DNA from: Bigelowiella natans CCMP2755
Taxonomy: Eukaryota; Cercozoa; Chlorarachniophyceae
DNA length: 64,000 bases
Assembly: GCA_000320545.1 (NCBI GenBank)
Contig: ADNK01002524.1
Location: forward strand, 25,001 to 89,000
Reading direction: 5' to 3'
The notes below the pieces were generated by a model. The model was given only the letters and a program-made list of their open reading frames with translations, had not been told where the DNA came from and did no database searches. The position numbers and the translations under genes are program-made. Below, in pieces: positions 15,672-27,379 of the stretch (position 1 is the first letter of the stretch; every line of letters begins with the position of its first letter).

Positions 15672-16249
15672 ATCAATTGTCTTCTCTTCTCTTACATTTG
15701 CTTTCAATTACAATATTTTATTTGAAAAATGAGAGTAGTTTCTGCACATAGTTGGTAAAAACGAAGGATCTTCTCCCTTTGAGAGATCTGTTAGAGAGCT
15801 GGATGAGGAGAACGACACCTTCCATAAAAAGGTTGGGGAACATCAAAATGTTCGGGAGTAAATACAATTTGTTAGGCGAAACAAAATTAAATGGCCAAAA
15901 TTCTACTTTTTCGGAGACTAAAGATTGCAACAAACAGAAAAAGTTGACGCAAATCAAACCATCCACACCATCAAAAGGAATAGATAGCATGACTACTCCT
16001 ATCCTAAGTGAAATTGCAACAAGACTTTCAACCTCTGCCCGTGGAACTTCTTCGATCACATGTCGTGACAGTGATGATATCCAAATAAGACGTGCTGCAA
16101 CCCCAATTGATGAGAACAAGAAAAGAGACACCAAGCAAGTAAACACGTCTTTAGGTAAGAGAGCTACTGTGTTCATTCGTCGTCGCGGGCGTGCAACTTC
16201 TGATTCCTCTGGTCATTCAGTTGCAACGGCAGACATCAACCACATTTGA
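14802..16249 (+). CDS. Mob kinase activator (Mob1/phocein family), N-terminal exons unresolved
   Basis: Recognised exons are about 14802–14817 (WLSNH), 14882 to about 14944 (IIDFYNTTFLLYGC), 15021–15096 (TCPIMCAGSYVYLWADGEK), 15150–15248 (RLSAPDYAKKLFAWIESK), 15421–15597 (IGAVFPKDFLHIAKTILKKL) and 15752–16249. The order and motifs follow Mob1, including the zinc-binding Cys of TCP.MCAG and the paired His of HLLRSHFEAV. Mob proteins activate NDR/LATS kinases that control mitotic exit and cell shape. The last exon continues past the usual Mob C-terminus (KTKDLLPLRDLLES) with about 145 extra basic, Ser/Thr-rich residues ending at a TGA. The donor after GFDTI is ambiguous because the simplest GT gives a phase mismatch. 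An intron at 15598–15751 carries a (GT)n run at 15641–15669. Confidence 0.75.
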
Positions 16250-16777
16250 TTTGACAACACGAATGTGGCCTCATTCATAGCTCTATTCCGAATTGACATG
16301 TGTAGACGACATGAATGTCGCAATTGCATGCTCAAATGTCTTGTGCACTGAATAGCGTGCGCGGCAAGCTAGAGGGAGTTCGATTCGCTGCGTGGCGCGC
16401 TAGTGTGCTAGTGTGTGCTAGTCTGGCGTTGCAGACTGTCCCAAGCTCAGATTCAGAATGCCATGGATCACTAGCTACACATGCTAGTATGGCCACACTC
16501 CAGACACTCGCGTGCGTAGTATCGTCGGACGACCATAAATTGTTCGTGCATGATGTGAACTAGTGTGCACTACTGACTACTGTGCACCACTAGATCTGGA
16601 GACCATCGCAATAGTTTGCCTCACATGGTCAAGTTTCAATGCGATGAGGACACTACAAGGTTCTATAGACACCGGTATAAAAACTTCATGTACAGAACTA
16701 CTAAGATGTTAGATACTGAATTGGTTTAATTGAACACACTTGATCCTGTCTTGGTAATGATAGCTGTTCACAATACA
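16250..16777. other. Convergent spacer, small CTAG-rich island
   Basis: This lies between the 3' ends of Mob (+) and MED21 (-). Positions 16340–16620 are rich in GCTAGT, GTGCTAGTGTG and CGCG words, like the other convergent spacers. No gene or RNA is recognised. Confidence 0.5.
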
Positions 16778-17410
16778 CTACATGGTTGGATTTCGTAGTA
16801 CAGCAGCTTCTGTAGCAACTTGCTGGATTCTTAATGATACTTTCCTTTGCCATGCTTCTGGAAAATAATCAAATGTCTTTGAATTGGTTTGAGATCTATT
16901 CGCAGTAGTTGGTTTAATATGTTTTTGAAGTCAATTTTACCTGCGAGTTTGGTAGCTTCTTTAAGCTCTTTTCCTGCCTTACGATTTTCCTCCTCTAATT
17001 CTTTTATTTGATTAAGTTGTTTCTCCTCCGAATCGAATTGTGTTGGAAGGGATCCCAATAGAAGATCCGCTAAGATTAGTGGAAGAGAAATAAGAAGAAA
17101 GGATTAAGAATGGTTGTCAGGGTGGAGTTTCGATACAAAGTCGCACCTTCTTTCATTAATCGGAATATCCTCTCTGCACGATCCTTAACAAAATCTTTCT
17201 GCTCTTTCGGTATCTGGTATGGATTATCTTGAGACGGCTGATGTCCCTTGCTTTCATGGAGGTCATGAATCGTAGTTTCAAATGTCCTGGCTGCCTCTCT
17301 GAATTTGTTATGGTATCTGAGTTTTATCTATAGAAACTACTTATGAAGTGGTGTTATGACCGGAAGTAAGCTTGGATTTGAGTTATTGCATCAAATGTCT
17401 CCGTCTCCAT
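16778..17410 (-). CDS. MED21: Mediator complex subunit 21 (MED21/Srb7)
   Basis: Four exons (17410–17361, 17316–17147, 17069–16941, 16857–16778) join in phase to exactly 143 codons including the TAG stop, giving 142 residues, about the usual MED21 length. Landmarks are an N-terminal helix (FDAITQIQAYFRYHNKF), IPKEQKDFVKDRAERIFRLM, and the family core LLLGSLPTQFDSEEKQLNQI followed by KELEEENRKAGKELKEATKL. MED21 is a small, essential, helical subunit of the Mediator middle module, where it pairs with MED7 to bridge regulators and RNA polymerase II. For exon 2 the acceptor at 17317 was preferred because the alternative 11 bp upstream brings in a stop codon. The gene is divergent to the cysteine synthase-type gene. 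Confidence 0.8.
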
Positions 17411-17990
17411 GGTGTCCCCTTGCTCTCTACATGCGAACCATCATCATGGAGGGACGAAGATGGTAAATAGATATGAAAGTCTTTCCCATATTTTATTTGG
17501 TGCGCAAAACAACAACAACAATAATAACAACAATAATACATTCTGGAAAAGAAGGAACGAAGGTTAAACTTCACCTCTCACTACATGTAGATTTAGATTT
17601 ATCTCTTCGGTTTTTTATTCCTCCGTCGGAGTAAATTCGGAGATTTCGGTGGATTTCAATTATTAATACCGGCAGTTCAGAATTTCGCTCAAAATATTAT
17701 CTAATTTGTAGGAAAGACATCTGTTTAGCCCGATAGAAATTCGAAACGACGGTGGGTGCATTGGCGACATTCGGTTTGCTTCTATGCCTAGATTACAGTG
17801 CACAGCAGCAAAATCCGGAAATGGTAGTGTTTGCGCCCGTTATTAGCTCCATCATAGTGGGTAAGTATCGATCGATGGACAATATAGGAAAAACGCATGG
17901 GGTTTATTAGCAACGACAATTGCTACTAGTACCCTATCTTTACTAATATCCCTGCATTAGAGGTTGAGAATATTATAGCCCAATTGTGTT
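17411..17990. promoter_or_regulatory. Divergent promoter spacer (MED21 / cysteine synthase-type gene)
   Basis: About 580 bp separate the two start codons. The sequence has a short CAA/AAT-rich stretch at 17508–17538 but no microsatellite array and no island words. No specific promoter element can be named with confidence. Confidence 0.4.
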
Positions 17991-19178
17991 ATGGATCCTC
18001 ACCTCTCCAAGGCCAAACACAATTCTCCAATCAACCATTCATATAGCACCTTCACGAAGCCTTTACCAATCGACTGCTTACCCAAAACAATTACTACCTT
18101 GACCCGTTGGACCGCCTATAACTGGCTTGTAGCCGCTGTTGGTGTTTTATCATTTACCATCGTCTTTACCGCATTATTGGTGTCTTCTCAAACAACATTC
18201 GAAGCAGCTTCTTCGAACCCAATGTCCCAACCTGTTCTTAAAGGGATCTTTAGAAGACTCAACAAAATTTTGCCTTCATCTTCGTCTCTAGGAAAGGTTC
18301 TGATATCATCAAACTCCTTAACACAGCTCATTAACTAATCTTCGCTTCTTTTTAGGTCTTTCCAAGACGAAGTTCGAGCATGCTTCAACCAAATGTGATC
18401 ATGGACAAGAAAAATAATGGTATACAATAAACAACCACAGCACTTTATAAAATTTACGATCTCGCACAAACGACAAATACATATTTGTGGCAGCTAGCCC
18501 CATTATTCATCCGTTCTTTGCATTGTATTATTTTCATTGGCATTAGCAGCGTCCTAAAACTTTGATATTATTTAGTCCAACAAGATCGTATGGTCATGGA
18601 ATATCCTCGATTTCGCTCTCTCATTGGTGGTACCCCTCTTGTTGATGTCACCAATCTCGCCAATCCAAAGGTAAAAAGGCAGGAAAAAGGATGGTTATTG
18701 GTCGACGACTTTGCAGCTGCAATGGGAGGAGGGGAGTGAATAGGAGATGGGGTAGCATATTGCTGATATGATTATTATGGTGTATGTCTGTCTCTCCCTC
18801 TCTCCTCTATGTGTTTATTTTTTAGGTGGAGGGTACACGGATTTTGGCTAAGTGTGAATTTATGAATCCTGGATATTCGATAAAGGTGGTTTGGCGACGA
18901 TAGTAAAATATTGTATTAGTAGAAGTTGCTACTGGTGGTGGTGGTGGCGGAGGAGGAGGAGAAAAAATAAGCAAGCAAGAGAGGGAAAATAGAAGGATTT
19001 CAACGAGGAGGAGGGAAAATAAAATATGATCTACTACAGGATGAATCCAAGCTGCTGTTGGGAATATTGATAGCACGCCCAAGCTCATATTTATATTATT
19101 ATGTGTTCTAATGAATCATAGGACCGCATTGTATGCCATATTTTGGAGCAAGCAGAGAAAAAGGGCTTGCTAACTCCA

Positions 19179-19216
<38 letters not shown>

Positions 19217-19428
19217 AAGGATTGGGTGATGAGCAGTGAGGAGGAAGTAGTGGTAGTCAGTCAAACAGTCACGATGTTATTGGGTATTAATAATAACAAA
19301 TGATAATAATGAAGTCATGATGCATGCATGCTACTCATTATGTGTTTAAGGAAGGAGAACTTACATTAAATTTGCAGCAATGATGATGATGTGTTGGAGG
19401 GAACAGGAACTTTCATTTAAATTAAGCA

Positions 19429-19460
<32 letters not shown>

Positions 19461-19707
19461 ATGTCCCATAATCAAGCGATGTAATTATCATCATGTGGTA
19501 CTACTACTACTATATCGTTGTTGTTCGTTCAGGTATGACAATTGTTGCGGCATCATCTGGGAACACAGGAGCATCAACAGCCATGATTGCTTCTATGAAA
19601 GGATACAAGGTGATGTGACGAGGAGGAGGAGGAGGAGGAGGACTAAGCAGATAGATAGATAGATAGATAGATAGTAGTAGTTTAGACGAGGAGGAGGAGT
19701 GCTATAG

Positions 19708-19750
<43 letters not shown>

Positions 19751-21395
19751 CAGTCGCAGCAGTAACTGTGGTAATAATGTGGTACCCGAAAATGAAAGTT
19801 CATTCTTGCCAATAATACCATTTTTCACTACTGAATAATGCAAAACACTTATTTGATTGTTTCTGCAACTATACACACTATATACTACAACATATTCGAG
19901 AGTAACAGATAACTGACGACTTAGTATCATCATTATTTTGGTTCAATGTCGTTGTTTTTTATTATGATTAATTGTGACAACCACCCTTTTTAATCTCATC
20001 ATTATAATCATTATTCTGTACTTTGTACTACTACTACTACTCCAACACTTTGTACTCAGTCTATCATCATTACCTCTCCCAAGTGTTCAATTGAAAAACA
20101 AGATGCTATTCGTGCTTACGGGGCAGAACTTATTGTAACTGCATCTGGTTTAAAGCCTGATGATCCAGAGCATTATATGAATATGGAACATACATTATGC
20201 GAAAGAAACCCAGACACATACTTCGGTATTATAAATATAAATTGAAAATGTGCATATATGCATATATGCATTTTTTTTTTTCGGGGGGGGGGGGGGTTCT
20301 GTTTTTGGGTTGAAAAAGTGGACATTATAAAATGATTAGGATAACTAAGCACTATGTTATGTGTTGTTTGGTGATTGATGTGTTGCAGCAGCACCCATCA
20401 TCGCTGCTTCCTTGCAAGTACCTATCATCTCATTGTGTTGTTGTTGTTCTTTTATTGTATACGTATAATCACTACTACTACTACTACAATAGGGATCAAC
20501 CAGTACGATAATCAGCTTAATCCCCTCGCACATTACCAGACACTAGGGCCTGAGATTTGGGTACTAATAATACTACTACTATTACTACTAAGGAGTATTA
20601 TCAAAACCTAGAAGAAGAAAATGGAAGAATAGTAGCTAATAATCATGAGATACGATGAAGAAGCAGCAGATTGTAAAGAACATTTCTATTTGTTACTGCT
20701 GATATTTTGAATGAATCACTCTCTTCTCGTAATTGTTGTGATGCATGCATGACGATAACATGATGATTAAGTACAATTCAAAATACTACTACTTTACTAC
20801 TCATGAACACAAGACTCAAACCGATGGAACTATCACTCACTTTGTTGCTGCTGGGTCTACTGGAGGTAGTATGTATGCATACATGTCAGTAACAAAGAAG
20901 AAGGACGACAGACAACAACAAAAAGGATGATTATCATACCAAAACATAAAATCAAAAGGACGACAGACAACAACAAAAAGGATGATTATCATACCAAAAC
21001 ATAAAATCAATTAGAATATAAAATAGGACAATCCACATAACAACAGGAGAAAACATTGTTGTTGAAAACATATCAATGGTTTGCTGTTGGCGTGGTGCGT
21101 GTGGTCTCACTTTCCACCACTTCTCCATCACACCACGTAGTATACGATGATAATGATGATGGTGATAACTTTTTCCACATTGCTGGACAATAATAGTAAG
21201 AGAGAAAACATAAACATATTAGGATCTTCCAATATAAAATACAAATTTGTATAATTATGAAATATTTTCTTGCTGTTCTCTACTAGGTACTCTCAGTGGA
21301 ACAGCTCGTTATTTAAAGGAGAGAAGTGGGGGAGACGTTAAGGTACGACGTACTGCTGTGATGATATTTTGATATCAATATAAATATACATATGT

Positions 21396-21442
<47 letters not shown>

Positions 21443-21449
21443 TATATAA

Positions 21450-21480
<31 letters not shown>

Positions 21481-21858
21481 CATCGTAATAAATACAATAC
21501 AGCAGAGAATAAATAGGAGAGGGGGTGAGGGGGAGGGAGGGACGAAGGAAGATCTATTATTAGGTGATAGTTGTTGTATTCTCGATTTAATAAATGAAGA
21601 AATCCATCGAAGCCTCTTTATGCTACTATTGCTACCCCTTTCTGCTGCTGGTGCTGTCTTTACGTACGTTGGTTACATCGTTTAGGTGATTATGGCGGAC
21701 CCCATTGGAAGTGTATTCTATGATTACTTTAAAACAGGTACTGTAGTACCACTACTACTATTAATAATGATAATATGTTATTGTCGTGTAACTTAATTAT
21801 TATTGCGACACAGATAACATCTGAGAGTGCTTCTTTTTGTTGTTGTGTGTTTATATTC

Positions 21859-21947
<89 letters not shown>

Positions 21948-22283
21948 ACAGGAGTGCTAAAAAAACCTGGATCTTTTGAGGTAGAAGGTGTTGGAAAGGA
22001 AAATATACCAGGTGCCATGGATTTTGGTATGATAGACGACGCAATTCGTGTATCAGATTGTGAAGCATTCAAGATGTGTCATGCAATGGCGAAAGAGGAA
22101 GGTATCCTGGCAGGAGGTAGTGGTGGGTTGAACGTGTTTGCTGCTTCCAAACTAGCGGAGGAACTTGATGAACCAGCGACAATCGTTACAGTACTACCTG
22201 ATAGCGGGATCAAATATCTTTCCAAAATATACAACGAAGAGTGGCTCAAGGGAATTGATATTGACCTTCAAGAAGAACAATGA
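17991..22283 (+). CDS. PLP-dependent cysteine synthase / cystathionine beta-synthase family enzyme with N-terminal membrane anchor
   Basis: Twelve exons (17991–18296, 18356–18419, 18576–18670, 18826–18885, 19122–19179, 19533–19609, 20060–20225, 20493–20560, 20814–20865, 21287–21342, 21686–21737, 21952–22283) join in phase to 461 residues. The fold-type II PLP core is clear: LIGGTPLVDVTNL; NPGYSIKDRI with the PLP lysine at about residue 175; SSGNTG at 202–207 for substrate and carboxylate binding; NPLAHYQTLGPEIW; the phosphate loop GSTGGTLSGTARYL at about 312; and GGSGG near the end. It should make cysteine or cystathionine from an activated serine, or serine, and a sulfur donor. NQYDNQLNPLAHY and the ending DSGIKYLSKIYNEEW lean towards the CBS-like branch, but no regulatory CBS domains follow. 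Residues 44–66 form one hydrophobic segment, suggesting membrane anchoring or a signal for organelle targeting. Introns carry (TA)n, (GA)n, (GT)n and GATG arrays. Confidence 0.88.
19706..19750. repeat. (TA)n microsatellite in intron
   Basis: A run of about 20 TA units lies inside the sixth intron of the cysteine synthase-type gene. It is one of many such arrays; comparable (TA)n runs occur near 21395–21425, 22425–22458, 38880–38913, 40700–40730, 41230–41275, 42560–42595, 50550–50590, 51035–51076, 52890–52925, 53915–53950 and 56575–56610. Confidence 0.9.
20901..21010. repeat. 55-bp unit tandemly duplicated
   Basis: Two near-perfect copies with a 55-bp period lie in the intron after the exon ending at 20865. 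The unit begins AAGGACGACAGACAACAAC and ends near ATAAAATCAA. No coding meaning is apparent. Confidence 0.9.
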
Positions 22284-22423
22284 TCGATTCACGGACAACA
22301 CTTGATGATGATATATATGATATTTTCATCTATAGTCATGGTGACGATGACAAACAAAGGTCCGTCATTTGATTATTATTATTTTCTATCATGCAAACCA
22401 AGGATGATAAACAGATTGACGGT

Positions 22424-22465
<42 letters not shown>

Positions 22466-23089
22466 TATCTTTTTAGAAGATGACTATGACGATGATGACG
22501 GATTCCTCATCTCCCTGATGCAATAAATAAATTCTGCAACAACAAAAAGCACTAAATGAAAATCCCTTACAGTCTTTAGTATAAACGTAGAGGGATTTCA
22601 CACTGCTGTTTCTGCTGCTGAACACATATCTACCTTTGCATTATGCTATATTCTGCTTTAAAAGAGTGATGATGGTTTTCTGTATAAATCTTTGGATTAA
22701 ACATATGTCGTCCTCTAAATCTCACTTCTTATTTTGTAACGACATGAATACATACACATAAGTATGATTTCAATTTTTGTTATTTCAGTAGTAGATAAAT
22801 GCACTCCTTTCCAATGAGAGTAATAACATGTTGAGCAGCCAATGCTTCAGCAAGAGAGTAGGGGATTGACGCAAAATAATACGTGTTTTCATCCCTCTTT
22901 TAGAGCAGATGCTCTTCTGTCTACGGCATCATGTTTCCGGGCAGTCATCATATCTAATAATGTTTCACGAGCAGTAATTGCATCACAACTGTCACATTTG
23001 AATTTTTTCAGTATTGTTATTTCATACAACTACACACATGGTGATGGTGGTCGTCGGTACATGACGATTCATTTAATCATGACCATAGC
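22284..23089. other. 3' flank of the cysteine synthase-type gene
   Basis: The first part (22284–22545) continues with (TA)n and GATGA-rich sequence and short open frames of no evident value. Positions 22798–22995 contain a minus-strand coding-like stretch listed separately. Confidence 0.4.
22798..22995 (-). pseudogene. Possible small gene or gene remnant of unknown family
   Basis: On the minus strand, one frame reads KFKCDSCDAITARETLLDMM followed by TARKHDAVDRRASALKEG and then a stop (near 22890). Directly after, a second frame reads FASIPYSLAEALAAQHVITL and ends IGKECIYLLLK and a stop near 22790. The amino acid composition of both pieces looks coding, and the pieces abut. Either one frame was broken by an indel, or a very short intron joins them. 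No start codon upstream is convincing. I do not recognise the family. Confidence 0.3.
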
Positions 23090-25270
23090 TTGATGCACAA
23101 GTGTGCACTGCAATGCATGCATGTGCGTTGGGCAACATGATTGTGCCAATGATCTAGCAATGATTGCGGTGCTACGATGACAAGCTAGCAAGGCGCTTGC
23201 ATTCAGGTCAAAAGCTGCGCGAAACTAGGGCTCTGAAAATTATCTGCTTGCTTGCCAGTTGTGTTGATCGCGCGATCGCCAAATCACTCGATCATCGTGA
23301 TGCGAACGTGCAACGCAAGCTAGCAATGATGTGCTAGCATGACTGCATCAAATGTGCAACGAATGGCATGAGCTTTTGATCAAGAGTCATTGAGTACATG
23401 TTTGCGCGTTCGATTCATGTGCGCCCAGCTAGCCAGGTGCATGCTTTTTGCGTGCGTGTGCTGAAACTTCGCATGTCCACAAAGCTAGTACGTGTGCACA
23501 CACCCTCATGAGCTTGCAAAACTTGTGGCACGCAAATGCAAATGCGCTAGCGTGTTCAAAAGTGGCAAGAATTTTTCAATTTTCGCCCGCTGGCAGGCGT
23601 TGAAAAATGAGGTTTTCAAGCTGAAATTCGAAAAAGAAATCAAATTTGAACCTCAAACAGGCTCCAGTGTGCTTCCAATGTCCAATTCCAGAATTGCAAC
23701 GATTGAGCGCGCTAGGCCGCACGCGCAAAGCACAGTTTGTTCAAAACCCACTCGTCACCGGGATTGACACAGTTGTGAGCTGGTCAGCATGTCCAGATCT
23801 GTGACTGGCGGGAGATGGCTTGTCAGGCTGGCATGGACAGCATCACCTGTCTAGCTGTCTGGCTGTGTGTCGTGGACAAACGTGATGCAATCTGGCACGT
23901 CAGCGAACCTGCTGCGCAGTGACAATGCCGCCATGCACACGATGTCATGACTCCACCTGCACGTCTGTCGATGTCGATCGTGTCGTGTGTGTGATGATGT
24001 GCAAGTGACGATGATGGAATCATTGTGCTTGTGACACAGCTCCGTCAAACCCGGTGACGACGAGGTTGTGAACAGTGCAGCGCTTTGCGACGCGCTTTGA
24101 ATCAGCAGGCAGTTGCAGTTGGTCAAAGAAAAGTCATCAGAACTTGTCCGATGGCCAAACCTCAAAAAATGACCGAAGTGTTGACCCAAGTGTCCATTTT
24201 CAAGGCCTCAGTGAGCGCGCAAAGTGTGAAAATTCACACCCGTTGTGCAGAGGATGCACGCTGCGCGTTTGTTCTCTGCCACGTTTTGAATGCTTTTGCG
24301 CGTGTGTTTGACCAAGTGTGACATGCACGAAAAAATTCAAAGAAATGCGAGCAAGTCCAATGTCCATTGCATCACACAACGCGCTTGGTCGCGCGCAAAA
24401 GCTTCCAAGTGCACGTTCTGGCGATTCGTTGCAGGTTTGACGGAGCTGTGGACGATTGCCTGCGCCAGTGCGATGCACGTGCCGGTTGTTGGCGTGCAAA
24501 CGTGCCGCGCCTTCGGTTTGCACATTCATCGCTTGCGTGGGAGTTGGCGTGCTGTCATTGTCGTTGTGGATTGTCTGAACTTGCTCAGCCTGCACTGGTG
24601 CATGGCAGCAGGCGCTGTGCGATGATGCGACGCGGCGTTGAAACCACTTGTGTGCAGGACGGCCGCAGCCAGGCTGTTTGCAATTGTCCCTCTGCGCCGC
24701 GCTTGCGCCCGCAACACGTCGCGCAACATCGGACAATTGACGGAAAACATCAACCTTTGATGAACACCATTGAACATCAAACAATCAGCATCAGTGTCAA
24801 TCCCCATTGACACTGAGGATGCAGGATCATCCACAAAATCACCAGCGCCGTCGCCGGTGTGATTCCTGCCCAGTCTCAAGAATTGCGAATGCCAGAACTC
24901 CGTCTGAAACATCACCCGATTGGGCAACACCCCTCTCGACGCTGTCTTGCCTCTCCCCACCTCGCACCGACACCTCCCCAGGGTCGTTGCTTGCTCTTCG
25001 TCCTCTTCGCATCTCTCCCTCCACTTCCTTTCGGCCTGCCGCCGTTTGGTTCAATCACGGAGGAGTGATTGCCGTTTGCCAACTGCAATCCCCTCCGTTC
25101 ACTTCCCTCTCTGTCGGTCTCCTAGACTCAATTCGATGCGGAGGCAATCCCCTCCGCTCGCTTCCCTCTGTGTCGATCAAACGGAGGCAATCCCCTCCGT
25201 TCAATCCCCTCTCTGTTGACCACTTGTTGATGACAATGATGCACTTGCTGCTCCTGTCGCAGCCCCCTTT

Positions 25271-25352
25271 GGCAACCAACTTGTTGCCCCCGTGCCATCA
25301 CGACAACCCCTTGTCGTGATGACGACCATTGCGACAACCGCTTGTCGCAATG
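25271..25352. repeat. Cluster of perfect hairpins with covarying stems
   Basis: Three inverted repeats follow one another: 25271–25288 (6-bp stem), 25296–25321 (11-bp perfect stem, loop CCCC) and 25327–25352 (11-bp perfect stem, loop CCGC). The last two share the core GACAA/TTGTC but have different outer stem bases that remain complementary (CATCAC/GTGATG versus CATTGC/GCAATG). Confidence 0.85.
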
Positions 25353-25983
25353 TGATGACAACAATGATGATGACTGCACAATGATGATGATGACCGCAAC
25401 GACAACCGCTCGTCGCAAGCCGGTTGCGTCCCAAGCGCCCCCTGCCAACGGGCCGCTGAACAGGCGCCAATGTGGGCGCCAACGTGACGACAATGGCGAC
25501 AACAGGCGCCCATGAGCGCCACGCCATGTCCGCATGTCCGCCGTGACCAGGCGCGACATGCATGCATGCATGCATCAGGATGATGTGCAACTGCACTGTT
25601 GTCCTTGAACTCGTCGTCAAGGCAAGCTGCGTGCTTCGGAGTGCTGGAGTGGCTAGGTGGGTGACGCTGATCGGTCAGCACGCCGCGATCGTGGATTTTG
25701 GGTGCTGCGCAGGTGCACAGGGGCACACGGCAGTCGCAGGGTTGAAGTTGAGACGCACACGCACTGTTGCACGCAACCGATTCGTTCTGCATCCCGTGCA
25801 GCTGTCAATTGTTGCAGCAATGTGCGCCTTCGCATGCAAACGATTCGTTCTGCATCGAGTGCAGCTGTTGGTTGTGCCGCAGCATTGGGCGTGGTGCAAC
25901 ATGGTCTCGTGTTGAGAACTGAAGTCGCACGAGTCGTTGAGTTGCATTGTTGCTTGGTTCTTGAGTTGCGCTTGCTAGCTTGT

Positions 25984-26131
25984 CACTTGAACGTTTGAGT
26001 TCTGATGTCACTTGGTCGTTTGCGTTCTGGGAGTGTTTGGTCACTTGTGCGGTTGAGTTCTGATCTCCAGATCTCAGTGCATCACTTGGACTTTTGAGTT
26101 CTGATGTCACTCGGACTTTTGAGTTCTGCTG
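25984..26131. repeat. Degenerate minisatellite, about five units
   Basis: Units of roughly CACTTGGACTTTTGAGTTCT start at 25984, 26009, 26042, 26083 and 26108, with spacings of 25–41 bp and several substitutions between copies. Confidence 0.8.
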
Positions 26132-27242
26132 AGGTGTGTCTGAGTTGCTGCAATTGCGACTTGAGTGAAAAGCTGTCAGGTTTTCACTTTTGTCGTGTCG
26201 CAATGTCAGCTTTTCACCTTTGTCGTGTCGTCACGTGCGAAGCTTTCTGAGAAATTTCTGCACGGCAAGCTTTTCACTGCTGCCACATCGTCCCACGTGG
26301 AGCGTCGTGCTCGCACGTCCGACACGCGCGCTCGCACGTGCAGCTTCACTGGCACGCCCTGTGTGTCTTGTCGCACTTGAGCAGAAAGCTGCATCGTGGC
26401 GCCATGCATCGCAGCGCCACACAAGCACTCCGATCCAGTGCCAGCCGTCCCACAGCGTCGCGGATTGGAAGCAAGGAAGTGAAACTGGAAAGGCTTGGTT
26501 GTGTTTGGGATCGAATTGCTGTGCAAGCTAGCTAGCTAGAGATCCGTCAGTTGACCGTTGCACTTGTTTTCCATGCTCATGCGCTGATGGACACAGGACA
26601 TGCTCTCACGCGTCACTTGCATGTGAACTTCTGCATGATGATCGATTTCACTCAGCAGCATGCAGGGCATGCGCACATTGCAGCACGCGCGCATGCAAGC
26701 GCCCACGCACTCTGCAGACTGACCGAACGTGGGGGTGCATGCGCACAGCACGCACGCACGGCAAACGAGCATGTGCATGCATTTTGTTGTTTGTCGAAAA
26801 ATGATGCGACCCCAATGACGAAATTGGACCTAGCTAGCTAGCTAGCTAGCAGCTAGCTAGAGGTGGAAAAAAATGTGATTGGTTCATTTGTGAAAGAGCG
26901 CAACCAGCCCTTTCGATTGCGCCCAACCTCAGCTCCTCCCAACGTCCGGTTGCCGAGAAAACTCATTTTTTGTGAAAATACGCGCGTTTGCCCCAGTTGT
27001 GACGGTCAGTGCTGCGCGTGCATGAAATCAAAACCTGTTCTGGCATTGCAAGGCAGCGGCGCTGTGAGTCCGCACAACGTGTTGTGTGTGTGTGTGTGTG
27101 TGTGTGTGTCATCTGATGAATCTGTGGTAGAAGTAAATCTTGTTAAAATGCAAATGAAATGCAAACAATGACGGTTCCGGCTGAATCGTTCATCACACTG
27201 CTCTGCTACGCCACACTACCAGCACCAATTTTCACCACAATT

Positions 27243-27330
27243 GCCTGCATCATTCTTGGGATCAAGTAGAAAACACCGTCACATGTGCCTGCACCATTCT
27301 TGGGATCAAGTAGAAAATATCGTCACATGT
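27243..27330. repeat. 44-bp tandem duplication
   Basis: Two copies with a 44-bp period each contain CATTCTTGGGATCAAGTAGA and end CGTCACATGT; they differ at a few positions. They lie just 3' of the H+-ATPase coding end. Confidence 0.9.
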
Positions 27331-27379
27331 TCTACTACACCCACACTCTACTACCACCGACTATGCCATCGCTGCCGCC

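Larger units (their letters stand above)
23090..27379. other. Large GC-richer island between convergent genes
   Basis: About 4.3 kb with no supported gene. G+C is clearly higher than in the flanking genes, with frequent GCATGC, TGCGC, GTCGTG, CTAGCTAG and CACGTG words and few microsatellites (a GT run at 27082–27109). Overlapping open frames on both strands are low-value by-products of this composition. It contains a 52-bp-scale repeat of GCAATCCCCTCCGTTC (about 25088, 25145, 25187), a hairpin cluster (25271–25352), minisatellites (25984–26131 and 26172–26230), a GC-rich GGCGCC block (25430–25520), and a (CTAG)n run at 26832–26862. Confidence 0.55.

Noticed and set aside
25000-25420. CRISPR-like array impression from repeated short motifs
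   Set aside because: Repeats are degenerate, unevenly spaced and without unique spacers of constant length, and the DNA is eukaryotic nuclear.
23823-26841. Dense overlapping open frames of 60–194 codons on both strands
   Set aside because: They arise from G+C-richer DNA with few stop codons. No frame keeps a recognisable domain, and the strands mirror one another.
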